DNA from: Jacaranda mimosifolia
Taxonomy: Eukaryota; Streptophyta; Magnoliopsida; Lamiales; Bignoniaceae
Direction: 5' to 3'
Assembly (NCBI GenBank): GCA_018894105.1
Contig: CM032124.1
Location: forward strand, 5,131,501 to 5,195,500
DNA: 64,000 nt
The notes under the pieces are model-generated. The model saw only the letters and a list, made by a program, of their open reading frames with translations, did not search any database and had not been told where the DNA came from. A program made the translations under genes and the position numbers. How positions within the stretch are numbered: the first letter of the stretch is position 1; every line of letters begins with the position of its first letter. This document shows, in pieces, positions 47,362 to 59,400 of the stretch.

Positions 47362-47658
47362 CAATTCTACAAACTCCCCCAAGCTTGTAAGGATAAAAGA
47401 AGAAGAGTTAAATGAAATCAAACCAAACTCAAGGATACACAAGTCTAATCATTCTACAATATATGACAAAATCCCATAAACATCCTATAGTACTGAACTC
47501 ATCTCCTAATACCGACTGACCAATTCATCTTTATTCCTTAAATCACACAAAATCTCCTTAATGCAAAATATAACTAAAATTCATACTCAAACTAACCTAA
47601 TCAAAAGGTCAGTTACAAATCCCAATAATACCCAAATGCCTAGGTTATCGACAACCTA

Positions 47659-47671
47659 GGCTCCAATACCA
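47659..47671 (-). other. Primer-binding site of long-LTR gypsy element
   Basis: On the minus strand TGGTATTGGAGCC lies four bases after the 5' LTR. It is close to TGGTATCAGAGCC, the initiator-Met tRNA complement. Confidence 0.8.
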
Positions 47672-48216
47672 CCTCCATAGCACCCCTACTCGAGATAGCA
47701 TCTAAGCCGAGTCGCAACTCAGTTGAATCTTAAATTGAACCTACAATTCAATCAATAGACCCAAAAGGTTTCAAACTTAACTTATCAAAGCAGCAAAAAT
47801 TTTAAGCTTAAATGACTCAACAAACCATAAAGTAGGGAAAATTGCTATGGACCCCCCTGTGTTAAGAAAAATAGGCAAATTACACCCCTGTGGAAAAAAA
47901 ATTCAAAGAACACCCTCATATTTTAAAAAACCATGCAACAAACCCCCCTGAGAGCGCTGGTGTAGCACACGCGCCTGTGCCTACATCTGAGTTTAAATTT
48001 TTATATATAAAAAAATAATTATGCCATCATCAACCGTTGGATCTTCTTTTAAAAAATCAACGGTTTAGATTAAATCATATTATATTTTTAAAAAATATAA
48101 TATATATATACACAATATAATATATTATCACATATATAATGTGTATATATATTATATATGTGTGCATATATATATATATTATATACAAGTGTGTATATAT
48201 ATAATTATATATATAA

Positions 48217-48500
48217 ATGATACCCACCCACCAGCCACCGCCGGCAACCTCCACCGACAGCCGGCAACCACTGCCGACAGGCCCCACTGGCAGCCAGCAG
48301 CCGCTGCTACACTTGTAAAACCAAAAAAAAAAAAGAAAAAAAAATGGCCGGATCTAGCCAGATCAGTGCTGCACCCTCAGATCTGGCCACAATGCTGCAC
48401 CCTCATATTTTCCAGTGGCCAGATCTGGCCACAATGTTGCCATGGCAGCCCGTAAGGATGGCGATTTGGGCAGATGGGGTAGGGGGGTTGGCGGGTAGAA
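48217..48500 (+). other. GC-rich island inside MULE-like element
   Basis: About 280 bp of GC-rich DNA bounded on both sides by TA-rich runs. It contains two units of CCGGCAACC with CCGACAG, two copies of AGATCTGGCCACAATG, and an 18-bp perfect palindrome GTGGCCAGATCTGGCCAC at 48415-48432. ORFs overlap it but match no family I know. Could be a captured host fragment. Confidence 0.6.
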
Positions 48501-49240
48501 TTTTGTGTATATATATATATGTATTATTAAATAATTATATATATTATCATATATGTATTATATTGAATATATTATTGTATATTATATATATATGATAATA
48601 AATATATAAATATAACTATCTTACAAAAAATAAATATAACTAAATAAATATATAATATCATGTATATGTGTATATAAATATATTATCATATACACATGAT
48701 AACAAATATATAAATATAGCTATCTTATAAAATATATATAATATTTAATTTGAAATAAATAATTAGAAAGAAAAAAAGATATAAATAATTTTAAATAATT
48801 AGAAAGAAAAAAGATATAAATAAAAATTATTTAAATTTTATAGATAAATTTATATAAAGATGATGCTATTAAATAATTATATATAATATCATGTATAGGA
48901 TAATAACATCATATATACTAATATATATATATATCTTATCAACAAAAATATATATGTATATAAATATATTACATATTTTAATAAATATATATAATATTTA
49001 ATTTTAAATGAATAATTAGAAAGAAAAAATATATAAAGAAAAATTATTTAAATTTTATAGATAAATTTATATATATGTATATATATGCTATATACGTATT
49101 TAAGTATAAATAAAAAATATATTATATATTTTATGAAATTTAAATTTTATTTACTTTGGAATGAATTAATAGAAAGAAAGATGAATATAATTGATAAGAT
49201 AAAAATAAAATTGATTTTAATTTTATAAATAAATTTATAT
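48500..49240. repeat. TA-rich and AATAAATA-rich arm of MULE-like element
   Basis: Many (TA)n runs and three to four near-copies of AATAATTAGAAAGAAAAAA.ATATAAA spaced 50-240 bp (48760, 48795, 49010). No coding signal. Confidence 0.6.
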
Positions 49241-50089
49241 ATGTGTAAAATGAGAATATATGAAATAATGGAGGAAGAGAGAAATGAGAAATAAATAGAA
49301 AAGAAAATAAAAGAATGAAAGAAAAGGGAAAAATGATAATAAAAGATTATTCAAATTGAATTGAAAATATATTAAATGATTAAGGGTAAATTAGTCTTTT
49401 TATATTAAAATTATGTTAAATAGGCAGCAAATGAGAAGGGGGAGGCGGTGTGCATGATTTTTTAAAACATGGGGAGGTATTTTAAAATTTTATTTTTCAT
49501 AAGGGGTATATTGCCTATTTTTTAAAACACGGGAGGGTAAATTGCTATTAGCCTTATCAAGTAAATATCATAATTCACTTTTCTTACATTTAACAAAATA
49601 TTTATGTGCCTTAAGTCATTAACATCAACATGACATATCATAATGTCTCTAGGGTATACAAAATGTCCCAAAGCAACCCATAAGCATTTACAATCGTTTT
49701 CTATTACAAAATGTGTTCGCCCATCCAAGCCTAGATTTCAAGTTCATCACTTAAACCTGTATGAGAAAATTAAGGAAATATAGGAGGTAAGTCCAAAGGA
49801 CTTAGTGAGCAATAATAATCATAAGCAATATGGATCTATTGGACGAAGCAACTCAGCATAAGTTAATGTTTAGAACAAGAACAATATTAGGTACAAATAA
49901 CAGTTTGAGCAGATAGGAATCTCTCATTCCTTACCGCTCCATGAACAGTGTATAAACAATTAGATACGGTCAGAATAAACAAGCTCGAGTCATATGCAGT
50001 TCAATGGAACTAGCTTGACATACATATCACGATACCCTTTACGCCTCCATGATAATACAATCGATCAACAATAACAATTCAATGGCGCA

Positions 50090-50885
50090 AGCATGATAGC
50101 TCGGCAATAACAATGGCACAAGCATGATAGCTCACCGAAATAATGGCACAAGCACGACAGCTTGGCACATAGAAGATGCCTAGGAGTATCCTTAACACAT
50201 TATAGATAGACGGTAGATACGTAAGAGTATCCCTAGCATATCACAAACAGACGGTAGATACCTAGGAGTATCCCTAGCATATCACAGATAGATGGTAGAT
50301 ACCTAGGAGTATCCTTAGCATATCGATATCTAGGAGTATCCCTAACATATCACAGACAAACAGTAGATACCTAGGAGTATCCCTAGTATATCACAGACAG
50401 ACGGTAGATACCTAGGAGTATCCCTAGCATATCGATATCTAGGAGTATCCCTAGCATATCACAGACAAACAGTAGATACCTAGGAGTATCCCTAGCATAT
50501 CATAAACAGACGATATATACATAGGAGTTTCCCTAGCATATCACAGACAGACGGTAGATACCTAGGAGTATCCATAGCATATCACAGATAAACTGTAGAT
50601 ATCTAGGAGTATCCCTAGCATATCACAAACAGACAATAGATACCTAGGAGTATCCCTAGCATATCATAGATAGACGAACGATACCTAGGAGTATCACAAC
50701 ATATTGTTGACGCCTAGAAATATCCCTAGCATATCACAGGAAAACGGACGATACCTAAAAGTATTCCTAGCATATCATAGACAGATAAAGGATACCTAGG
50801 AGTATCCCCAACATATCGTTGATACCTAGGAGTATCTTTATCATATCGATACCTAGGAGTCTCCTTAGCATATTGCTAACATATG
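50090..50885 (-). repeat. Minisatellite in 5' LTR
   Basis: The same array as in the other two LTRs. CCTAGGAGTATCCCTAGCAT units run from 50172 to about 50880, with ATCACAGACAGACGGTAGAT spacers giving a typical period near 41 bp. Confidence 0.85.
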
Positions 50886-52737
50886 AACAATAACAATCAA
50901 TCAATCGGATTTGCTGATAAGGCAACAGATAACATGTACAAAAATGACGTCAAGGCAATACCATAATGATTAACAAGTACGATTAAGCCATCATGGCCAT
51001 ATACGAACAGACAGGTATGCCAGAAAGACATACGATAATAGGACAGTAACAAAAAATCTAATGATACAGAATACAGACAATAGTTTTGGGGAACCTAACA
51101 TGGTTCGGTAATCAATAGCAATGATAACAAAAATCAAGAAAGATATCAGATCAGCAGAACTTAACCAGGTTCAACGATAACTATAGAATAAGCTCATGTG
51201 AAACAAGTACCGATTGGTAGAACCTCATAGGACTACAACAAATAATAGAGTGCGATAATCAAGTCAATATCAATCCTCATATGGGTTTATCAAGAAAATC
51301 AATAGGTACAAGAAGTGCTAGATTGGTGGATCATCACCTCCATAGTCTCAGAAATGTAGTCATTGACTATTGGTCCGCGGGACCCACGTCTTCATCACCT
51401 AATCCAAAAGAATATGTCCAAAGTCAAGATCCTCATTTGGTCATATAATCACATTTATACAAATTAATGACCTAAAGTCGATACTTAATTGGCTAAATCG
51501 ATAGCCTCAATAAAAACATGCTAATAGTGCTGATCCTGTTAAAGGAATATATAATTAAGTCCTACATCATCTAATTGATCTTAAAAATCCCAATTTATCA
51601 CCACTTAGATTCCAAATTCATAAAACAAGAATTTTTTTAACCTAATTAACTTAATCATCAAGATTATTACTCGATATGACAAAATCTGGATCTATTGACT
51701 TATGTAATTCTATGCATATCTCAATATTTTCCAATTAAATCGCGTATTCTTTCGTTGGTACAATGTATCGCATGAATTTGAAGGTATATACATACACAAG
51801 CATACAATTACAACTCAAATCCAGCCATTTACCTTATATCTTCTTATCATATCTCTGAATGCACAATCATCCTTTGTGCATGTAATCTTTGCGACGAGAC
51901 GAAGATTCTGTCTCTTCATTGCCACCACACTGCCGCTACCAGATATGGCGAACAACACCACCAAAAGATGCTCCTCAGCTCTACTAATCAAACCCCTCAA
52001 ATGATTTCACCAAACACCATCGAATTGGAGGACAATTTTGGCCTGGAAGCTTCAGTACTATTATTCACCGCCGCATCATTTTCTCATAATTTCTCCATCC
52101 ACGGTGGTCCATTCCCAAAATTGAAGACACCGGCGTGATCCTTGAGCTGAGCCCATTGAAACCCACTACTTATATTCAAACTTCAATCTTCAGAGGTTGG
52201 AAACCCACCAAACTTCATCGTGAGTACTTCGGCCTTGATTTTCCGACAGCTTTGCTGGCTATTTTTGGTGGTTCTTGGAACTAGTGTGTTCACGAAGCTG
52301 AGATGAAGAGATTGGGTGGGTTGGTTTTGGGTGTTTGGTTGTCGCCGGAGAGTTTCTAGAGAGGGGTAGTGCACAGTGGTGTTTGGAGAAGAAAATGAAG
52401 AAGGAAAGTGAAAAATGGAGAAGAAAAGGAGTAAGCTGTTTTTTAAAAACCAACTTCCAAAAATTATGTTTTCACCTCCCAAAACTTTATTCTAGCCTTC
52501 GCATAAGTCCTAAAAAGTTATTTGATCTTCAATTTCACTCCCAAACTTAGTTAGTGTCTTATTTTGGCCCCTTTGACCAAGAATTATTCCAATTTGACCC
52601 TCAAAGTTTTCTAATGTTGGTGAATCGAGTTTTCTTAAACTACAAATTGATCCCTAAAACTTTTGAAATTCTTGCAATTAAATCCTATTCATCAAATCCT
52701 TATTGTCCAAAAATTACCAAATTTTAGGGGTGTTACA

Positions 52738-54639
52738 TTATAAAAATAAATTAATTAATATTTTAACTATATGTATTGAAATTTGATGGAAACATGGTGG
52801 TAAATTTATATTCATGTGAATGGATGGTTGCAAGTTCAAGTTTTATAAAGAGCAATTGGGGGTGTCATAGAGTCTCATACATGCGGTAGTGGGAGCAGAT
52901 TAGCATGTCATCTAAAAGAACTTTTTGTGGCATTTAATTTAGCATGTTTTTCAATTAAATTTTTATGACATTGATATGTTATTTAAAGGAATTTTTTGTA
53001 GAACTTTAACATTAAAATATGTATTTTCTTGTGACATGTTAGCATGTCACTGAAAAATATTTTTATAGCATTTTAACATGTCATTCATTGTATTTTTTGT
53101 AAAATATTGGCATGCCATTTAAAGGAATTTATGTGACATTTTAAAATGCCATTACATGCATTTTTAGTGAAATATTACTATATTATTTAAAATTATCTTT
53201 TGTGGCATTTAATCTTGACATGTTATTTAATGCATTTTGGTGACATTTTAGTATATCATTTGATGAATTTCTTGTTGCATTTTATTAATGCCACAACAAA
53301 GTTAAATATGTAACATCTATAGTCTTAGATACACTGTTATAAGTGGCACTTCTAAAAAAGCCACTAAATACAAAATTACAACTATAATGTTATTTAAGTG
53401 CATTTTTTTTTAGTGACATTATAATATTTAATTTTGTTGCATTGTGTTCTTCTATCAGTCTAAGTTTGATGATTTGTCATTCAGAATTGATAGAATTTGG
53501 TTTTGATTATTTTGATGTGCATTGAGATTGCTAGTTTTGGTTTATTTGGTAGTTTTAGATTTATTTTATTAATTGTACTAATAATAAACTGAAAATTGTT
53601 GTTTTAGATTTAGGTAGAAGCATCTCGCACGTGAAGGACATCTCGAAGGAAGAGCTAGATAACTCTATCCCAAATTCCCAATTCAATTTTTTACCAAGTC
53701 AACTAAAAACTTTTGGAAAAATTTAAGGAAATGAAATATTGTACAAAAAAAATTTGATGGACAAATAGAAGAACAAATGTGTCACTCCACAAGTTCTTAA
53801 GCTTCAAACTAACCTGTGGATTGGCCCTACTTAATTTGTCTATGGAACATTATTTTCTAATTAATCCAAAAATGTTGGTTAGGTAAATGTGAAATGGAAA
53901 AAAATTCAAAAGTTTCCATGATATTATTTAAATCCAGTGGTCTATATGCGCCATTAGATTAACAGATTGAATTAATCTTAGTTCTTAATTATTAATTGCC
54001 AATTAGTTTTTTTTTTTTTTTAATAAAAAAATCTCCCATTAGTTGCAGAGCTGATAGCTAAGCTATATTAGTATAAATAATTTTCTATGTATTTCCTGTG
54101 TTTTGGTGGCCAAAGAGGTTCACTGATTCGAGAAACTTGCATATAATGGCTAATTAAATTTAAAGAAGACTTTCAATTGTTAAGTAACAAGTTCAAAGTA
54201 TCCTTTTAATTGCACTTATATCATAGACCTAGTCAAAATATGAAATTAAATTTAGAAATTAGTTTTCATATATACCAAAAGAAATGGTCTAACATGAAAA
54301 TTTACCTTAATTACATGATTAATTTCAATATATTTAGTATGGCACATACATGTCTATGCTAAGATATTTTAATAGAAATTTTAAATTCATTTTGTATCAT
54401 ATGCCAAATAATATTTTTAGCATATAATGATAAAATTAGTCTATACATTAAAATAGAAGTTTAATAAACTAGATCCAATGGGTCTTGGGTTAGATAGGAT
54501 AGGGTAGGATGGGCTTAGGGTCTTATTGTTTTGAGTATTTTAGGGTAAGGTAGAAAATAGGGTATTTTTGTTTGAATATTTTAAAGTATAAGCTTGGATA
54601 TGGTAATACCCTACCCATTAACATGCCTAAATTGAGTTG
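52738..54639. repeat. AT-rich DNA with degenerate short repeats
   Basis: At 52900-53300, words of the type TTTTGTGGCATTTAA, AGCATGTCATTTAAAGGAA and GTGACATTTTA recur at roughly 45-60 bp spacing. At 53340-53425 GTGGCACTTCT and GCCACTAAATA face TTTTTTTTTAGTGACATT. This looks like the subterminal region of a decayed CACTA- or MULE-type element. From 53430 to 54639 nothing is recognised. Confidence 0.4.
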
Positions 54640-55079
54640 CACTTTACGTAACAAAAATTTTGGTAACAAAGGTAAAATTCGTTACATATGTTAGATTTAT
54701 TGTAACAAAATTGATTTTTTGTTACAAATAACAATTTTTTTAGTAACAAAGTAAAAGTCTTGTTATCTTTAACTCAAATTTGTTACCTTAAATTTTTTAT
54801 GTTCGTAACTAAATAATAATTCATTACGAAAAATATTATTTTGTTACATATAACATTTTCCGTCAAATGAGAAGATATATTTGTAACAAAATTTGGTACC
54901 TTTTGTAACAACAAAATATTTGTTACAAATAAAATATATTGTAACAAAGTTTTTAGTTACTAACTTTAATTAACTTCCCTCCAAAATTCATTCCCTTCAA
55001 ATATAAATTGTACACATATGGTAACAATGATTTCCATTACTAATTACAAATGAATATTAAATTAAATTTTTACTAATAC

Positions 55080-55867
55080 CTGTGGGTTGGGCTTTTGTTC
55101 AAGAAATGGACTTCACAATAATCTAAAGAATTTGTTAATTGGATTTAACTAATTTTTTAATGAATTATTACTGAACTGAGTTTTAATTTAAAGATTGAGC
55201 TTGAAGAAATTTGAAGTGAATAATCCATTAGTTGGGCCAATTTCTTTAAAATATTGGGCTTTATAACTTTTTGGTGAATTATTCAAGGAATTGGGAGTTT
55301 TCATTTATGAAATAGATTTGACCAAATTTATAGTAAATTAAATGGTGAATTAGGCTTCATTTTAAGAGTTGGTCTTGAACAAATTTGAAGCGAGGTAAAT
55401 GATGAATTAGGCTTTCTTCAAGGAACTGAGCTTATTTTTTTATTAATTGAGCTTCACATTAGTTCAAATAATTGATTACTTTGGGTTGACCAACTTATAT
55501 TTTTTTGCTGATTGGGTTTAACTAATATTTTAGTGAATTGGCAAATTAGGCTTCATACTAATTTGAAGAATTCGTTAATTGGGTTTTACCAACTTCCTTT
55601 TTATTAATTGAGCTTCAATAATTCTTCTAGTAAATTAGTGAATTGGATTTCAAAATGAATTGGATTTTACATTAACTTAAAGAACTGATTAATTGTGTTT
55701 TTGCAACTTTTCTTTTATTAATATGAGTTCACCGATTTTTTAGTAAATTAATGTCATTTGGTAAAGAATTAAGTTTGACATCAAATTGCAAAGTTGATTA
55801 ATTGGGCTTTAGCAATTCCTTTTTTATTAATTGGGCTTCACTAATTTTATAATGAATTGGTGTCATA
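55080..55867. repeat. Degenerate tandem repeat with TTAATTGGGCTTCA units
   Basis: Units of about 100-130 bp recur, each with TTAATTGGGTTT(T)ACCAACT, TTTTTATTAATTGGGCTTCA and CTAATTTTTTAGTGAATTGG variants, best preserved at 55440-55867. Confidence 0.55.
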
Positions 55868-56120
55868 TAGGGGTGGCAATTTGGGTGGGTCGTGCGGGTT
55901 CTGGTTGGGTTGAAGTAGGAGTATAACATCAATTTTCTTAACCCTAACCCAACCCAACCCAACCCAACCTGATGACAATATGAAAATGTTCAACACTAAC
56001 CCAACATGAATCATATCAGGTCAGGTTCGGGTCGACCTATTTTTTATTTGGTCAACTCGTCAACTCAAATCCATCCAATCCAACTTGCTAATCTAATTTA
56101 AAATAATTATTTCAAATATT
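55868..56120 (+). mobile_element. hAT-like terminus, single end
   Basis: TAGGGGTGGCAATTTGGGTG with following GGGTCGTGCGGGTT is the typical plant hAT terminus, followed by subterminal AACCC runs and a GGTCAGGTTCGGGTCGACC word. No opposite end (CCACCCCTA) was found downstream, so the element is truncated or overwritten by the next repeat. Confidence 0.55.
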
Positions 56121-56285
56121 TGTTTTAATTTCAAACCCTACTGCGAAAATATATATATATATATATATACAAAATAACTTCCTTATGTTTTATAAAACCA
56201 CGCACACTGTCTCTCCCTCCACATTTGTTGCCCATTTAATATAATTTTAATATAAAATTTTATTTTAATTTCAACCTTACTGTGA

Positions 56286-56320
<35 letters not shown>

Positions 56321-56618
56321 CAAAATAACTTCCTTATGTTTTATAAAACCATGCACACCTACCTCCCCCTCAACATTTGTTGCCCATTTAATATAATTTT
56401 AATATAAAAAGATTAATTTACCCTTAATCATTTAGCATATATACAATTCAATTTAAATAACTTTTTAATATCATATTTTATTTTCTTTTTTTCATTCTTT
56501 TCTTTTCTTTCTATTCTCATTTCTCTCTTCTTCCATTATTTCATATATTTCTCATTTTATACATATATATAAATTTATCATTGTTTCTCATTTCTCATTA
56601 TTTCATGTATTCTCATTT

Positions 56619-56673
<55 letters not shown>

Positions 56674-57470
56674 TTATCAATAAAATTTTAAATAATTTTT
56701 ATTTTTATCTTCTTTCTTTCTAATTATTCATACATGTATACTTATTTTTTCTATTTATACTTATTCACATATATATAAATTAATCAATAAAATTTAAATT
56801 ACTTTTATTTTATCCATTTTTTTCTATTTATTCAATCCAAATTAAATAATATTTAATATTTATAAGAATATATATAATATAATTTTTTATTCATACTTAT
56901 ATACATATATATATTTCAATAAAATTTAAAGAAGATTCATCATATATTTCTCATTTTATACATATATAAATTTATCATTATTTCATATATTCTTATTTTA
57001 TACATATGTATAAATTTATTTAATGAATTTGGATGGCAATGCAATTTTGTTTCCCTCCAACTTTGTATTCCCTCCAAAATTTGGCCCATAAAAGATGTTA
57101 ACAATTGTTTTTATTATTAGTTTCACATAATAATTTAACTTGATTTCTTCCAAAAATTTGATTCCCTCTAATAATAATGAATTCTCTTCATTTTTTTTCG
57201 ATTCCTCTAAGTTTTAGCTCCCCCATTTTTTTTGTATAAATATTTTATAGCAAAATTAATTTCTTTTATCTTAGATTATATGATGAATTGACATATAATT
57301 TTTTAAATTATTAAATGACTTTCTATTATAGTTAAAATAGTTAAATAACATATAATTTGGACTTATAAATTTTACTGCTTAAGAATTTAATTTTTTATTA
57401 TAATTTATTACAATATTCTTTTAGAAAAATTCTAAAAACTCTTTTAAACAAATAGTTAATGGTTACATAC
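56121..57470 (-). mobile_element. MULE-like family copy A
   Basis: Matches, in opposite orientation, the right arm of the 47835-49553 element: TTATGTTTTATAAAACCA, CCTCCCCCTC, ACATTTGTTGCCCATTTAAT, AATTTACCCTTAATCATTT, then the CATTATTTCATATATT-type arm. Its first 140 bp are tandemly duplicated (56121-56260 and 56261-56400). From 57025 it continues with GAATTTGGATGGCAATGCAA and CCCTCCAAAATTTGGCCCAT to 57470. Outer end missing. Confidence 0.6.
56622..56664. repeat. (AC)n microsatellite
   Basis: About 21 uninterrupted AC repeats, followed by TATATA. The matching place in copy B (about 60405-60425) has a TA run instead. Confidence 0.95.
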
Positions 57471-59400
57471 CTGAATAGCAAAAGAAAAGAAAGAAATCCG
57501 GTTTACCATAATACTTAATGAAAAGAAAACGGTCCCTAAAATTAGGCCTGTTAATATTACATTTTGTTTTCTATTCGTTGTATTGGCCAGTTAAAGTTTT
57601 TATAACTTATAAATATCTATATGTTAATTGTGAGTATGTTTTACTATATAAATTGCTAAAATGAAGATAACTTTCGTAGTTTAATATAGTGTAAAAAAAG
57701 TATTAACTTAAACTATATTATTAAATATAATGATTATTAACTTTCATGGACCTGAGCAAGTTGCTCTTAATAATTAGTTGGTCTACATATTATATTTCCT
57801 TCAAAAAATAAGTTTCCCTCCAAAAATGAATTCCCCTATTATTTTTTATTCCCTCCAAAATTTTGCTCCTCCCTCTATTTTGTGTATAAATAGTATATAC
57901 AAAAATTACTTATTTTATCATATATTATAAAATGAATTATGACATATTATTATGGGGGTTAAAAATTTAATTCTATTCTTTGTTAATATTTATTAGGACA
58001 TTGTTTTTAACAAAAAGATTCTAGAAAAATTGTTTATAAATTCTAAAAACTTTAGTCTTTACGTGTAATTAATTTCATTTTAAAAATTAAAATATTTTCT
58101 ACTGATAATATATTGATGTGGACAATTTGAGCATGCATTTATTGAAAATTTTCTACATTTAATTAATGCAAATTATTTTGAAATTGATCAACTTATATAA
58201 CTTTAATATAGTTGAAAATTTTGAAATTATTTTTAAATACTCATGACATTGTAATATAAACTTAGTAATATAGTTATAAGTTTAATAAATTATTTTTTAT
58301 CCCTATACATTTAATTAAATATTTGAAGAACTGTTACCATCCTTAACAAATTTGTAGACGTCGGTTGAAAATTTATATTAAAATTCAAAAATATTTTTCA
58401 AAAGTTGTTTTGATTATTTTTCAGATAAAAATATCCTTGGACTTATTTGTAACTTTAACATAGGGGGTTTAACTTTAATATTATTTATATTACTCAAAAT
58501 AAATCTAAATAATTTTATTAATAATTTTTTAAATATTAAATAATCTTTTAATTGAAGTTGGATTGAAAAAATAAAAATTTAAAATCATCAACATATCTAA
58601 AGTAATTTAATCAAATTTAATTAAACATATTTATTAATTATAAAAGGAAAATAAAAATCAAATCCAACTCTTAATTAAATATGATTTTGTTTTTAAATTA
58701 CATCTCACTAATATTAAAAAATAATCGTATTTAAAATAATTTAATTAGATTAAGTTGAATATATTTATTAAATACAAAAAAAATATTTATTAACTAAAAT
58801 AAATAATTTAAAAATAAAAAGAAGATCTAAAAATATCATACTAACAATAATAATTTTAAAATGTCAATTTCACTCTACCAACCCATTAAAAAAGTTATTG
58901 ATATATCTTGTTCCCTTCTAAAATACAAATAAATAAATAATTTTCTCTCAATTCATTTTCCACCTACCACCCAAAATACAAATGAACAACCATCACATTC
59001 TCCAACCCCACTTCCGAAAAATCATTTTTCTAAAATATTTTGACAAAATGCTCTAATTCATAAACAAACAAGCTCTAATTTAAACTAATTTCATTAAATT
59101 TATTAATTAATGAAAAATAAGTAAGTCAAAATGTATGAGATCTAGAGTTTGAACCCTGTGAGACATTTATGTGTGTATATATAAATAAAAAAATTAAATT
59201 TATTTATTAATCAAAATAAATAGTTTAAATAAAAATAAAATCTAAAATTTTATCCTAACAATATAATTTTAAATAAATAAATATTTTTAATTATTTTGAA
59301 CAAAATAATGTAATGACTTTAAATAAATAACATAAGTAAAAAAAAATTCAATTTAGGTTAATTTGATTAAAATTTATTAATTAACAATAAATAAATAAGA
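57471..59400. other. AT-rich DNA with one partial family repeat
   Basis: 57780-58030 again shows TTTCCCTCCAAAAATGAATT, CCCTCCAAAATTTTGCTCC and GTGTATAAATAGTATA, a diverged partial copy of the segment at 57050-57300. Otherwise only AT-rich sequence without gene or terminus. Confidence 0.4.

Larger units (their letters stand above)
47835..49553 (+). mobile_element. Non-autonomous MULE-like transposon in 5' LTR
   Basis: Seen: the left end GGGAAAATTGCTATGGACCC pairs with the right end, which on the other strand reads GGCTAATAGCAATTTACCC. The similarity continues about 115 bp inward (GTGTTAAGAAAAATAGGCAA / GTGTTTTAAAAAATAGGCAA, then the CATGCA-CC words). Comparison with the other LTR copies shows the empty site ACAAACCATCAAGTACATAT. 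The flanking 9-mers CATAAAGTA and TATCAAGTA each differ by one base from CATCAAGTA. Known: long inverted repeats starting with G and 9-bp duplications are typical of Mutator-like elements. No transposase inside. Family copies in the opposite direction occur at 56.1-62.2 kb. Superfamily assignment is an inference. Confidence 0.65.
42853..52737 (-). mobile_element. Long-LTR Ty3/gypsy element, gag only, TSD TTATA
   Basis: Seen: reading on the minus strand, a 5' LTR (52737 to 47676), primer-binding site, gag remnant, purine tract and 3' LTR (45810 to 42853). TTATA flanks both outer ends (42848-42852, 52738-52742). The internal region is only about 1.87 kb, with no protease, RT or integrase, so pol has been lost. 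Known: TGTAACACCCC-starting LTRs and this gag type occur in gypsy chromovirus-like lineages (Tekay/Del is a guess). Inference: the element moved, if at all after the loss, with proteins supplied from another copy. Confidence 0.9.
47676..52737 (-). repeat. 5' LTR of long-LTR gypsy element, interrupted
   Basis: Minus strand from TGTAACACCCC at 52737 to GGGGTGCTATG at 47676. 5062 bp as it stands, about 3340 bp without the MULE-like insertion at 47835-49553, close to the 3291 bp solo LTR. Confidence 0.88.

Noticed and set aside
48075..48595. ORFs across the GC-rich island of the MULE-like element as a captured gene
   Set aside because: Kept only as an island: frames begin and end in TA repeats, and no domain or splice-like structure is visible.
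55941..55972. AACCC repeats as an interstitial telomere
   Set aside because: The unit is AACCC rather than the plant telomere CCCTAAA and sits in the subterminal part of a hAT-like end, where such words are common.
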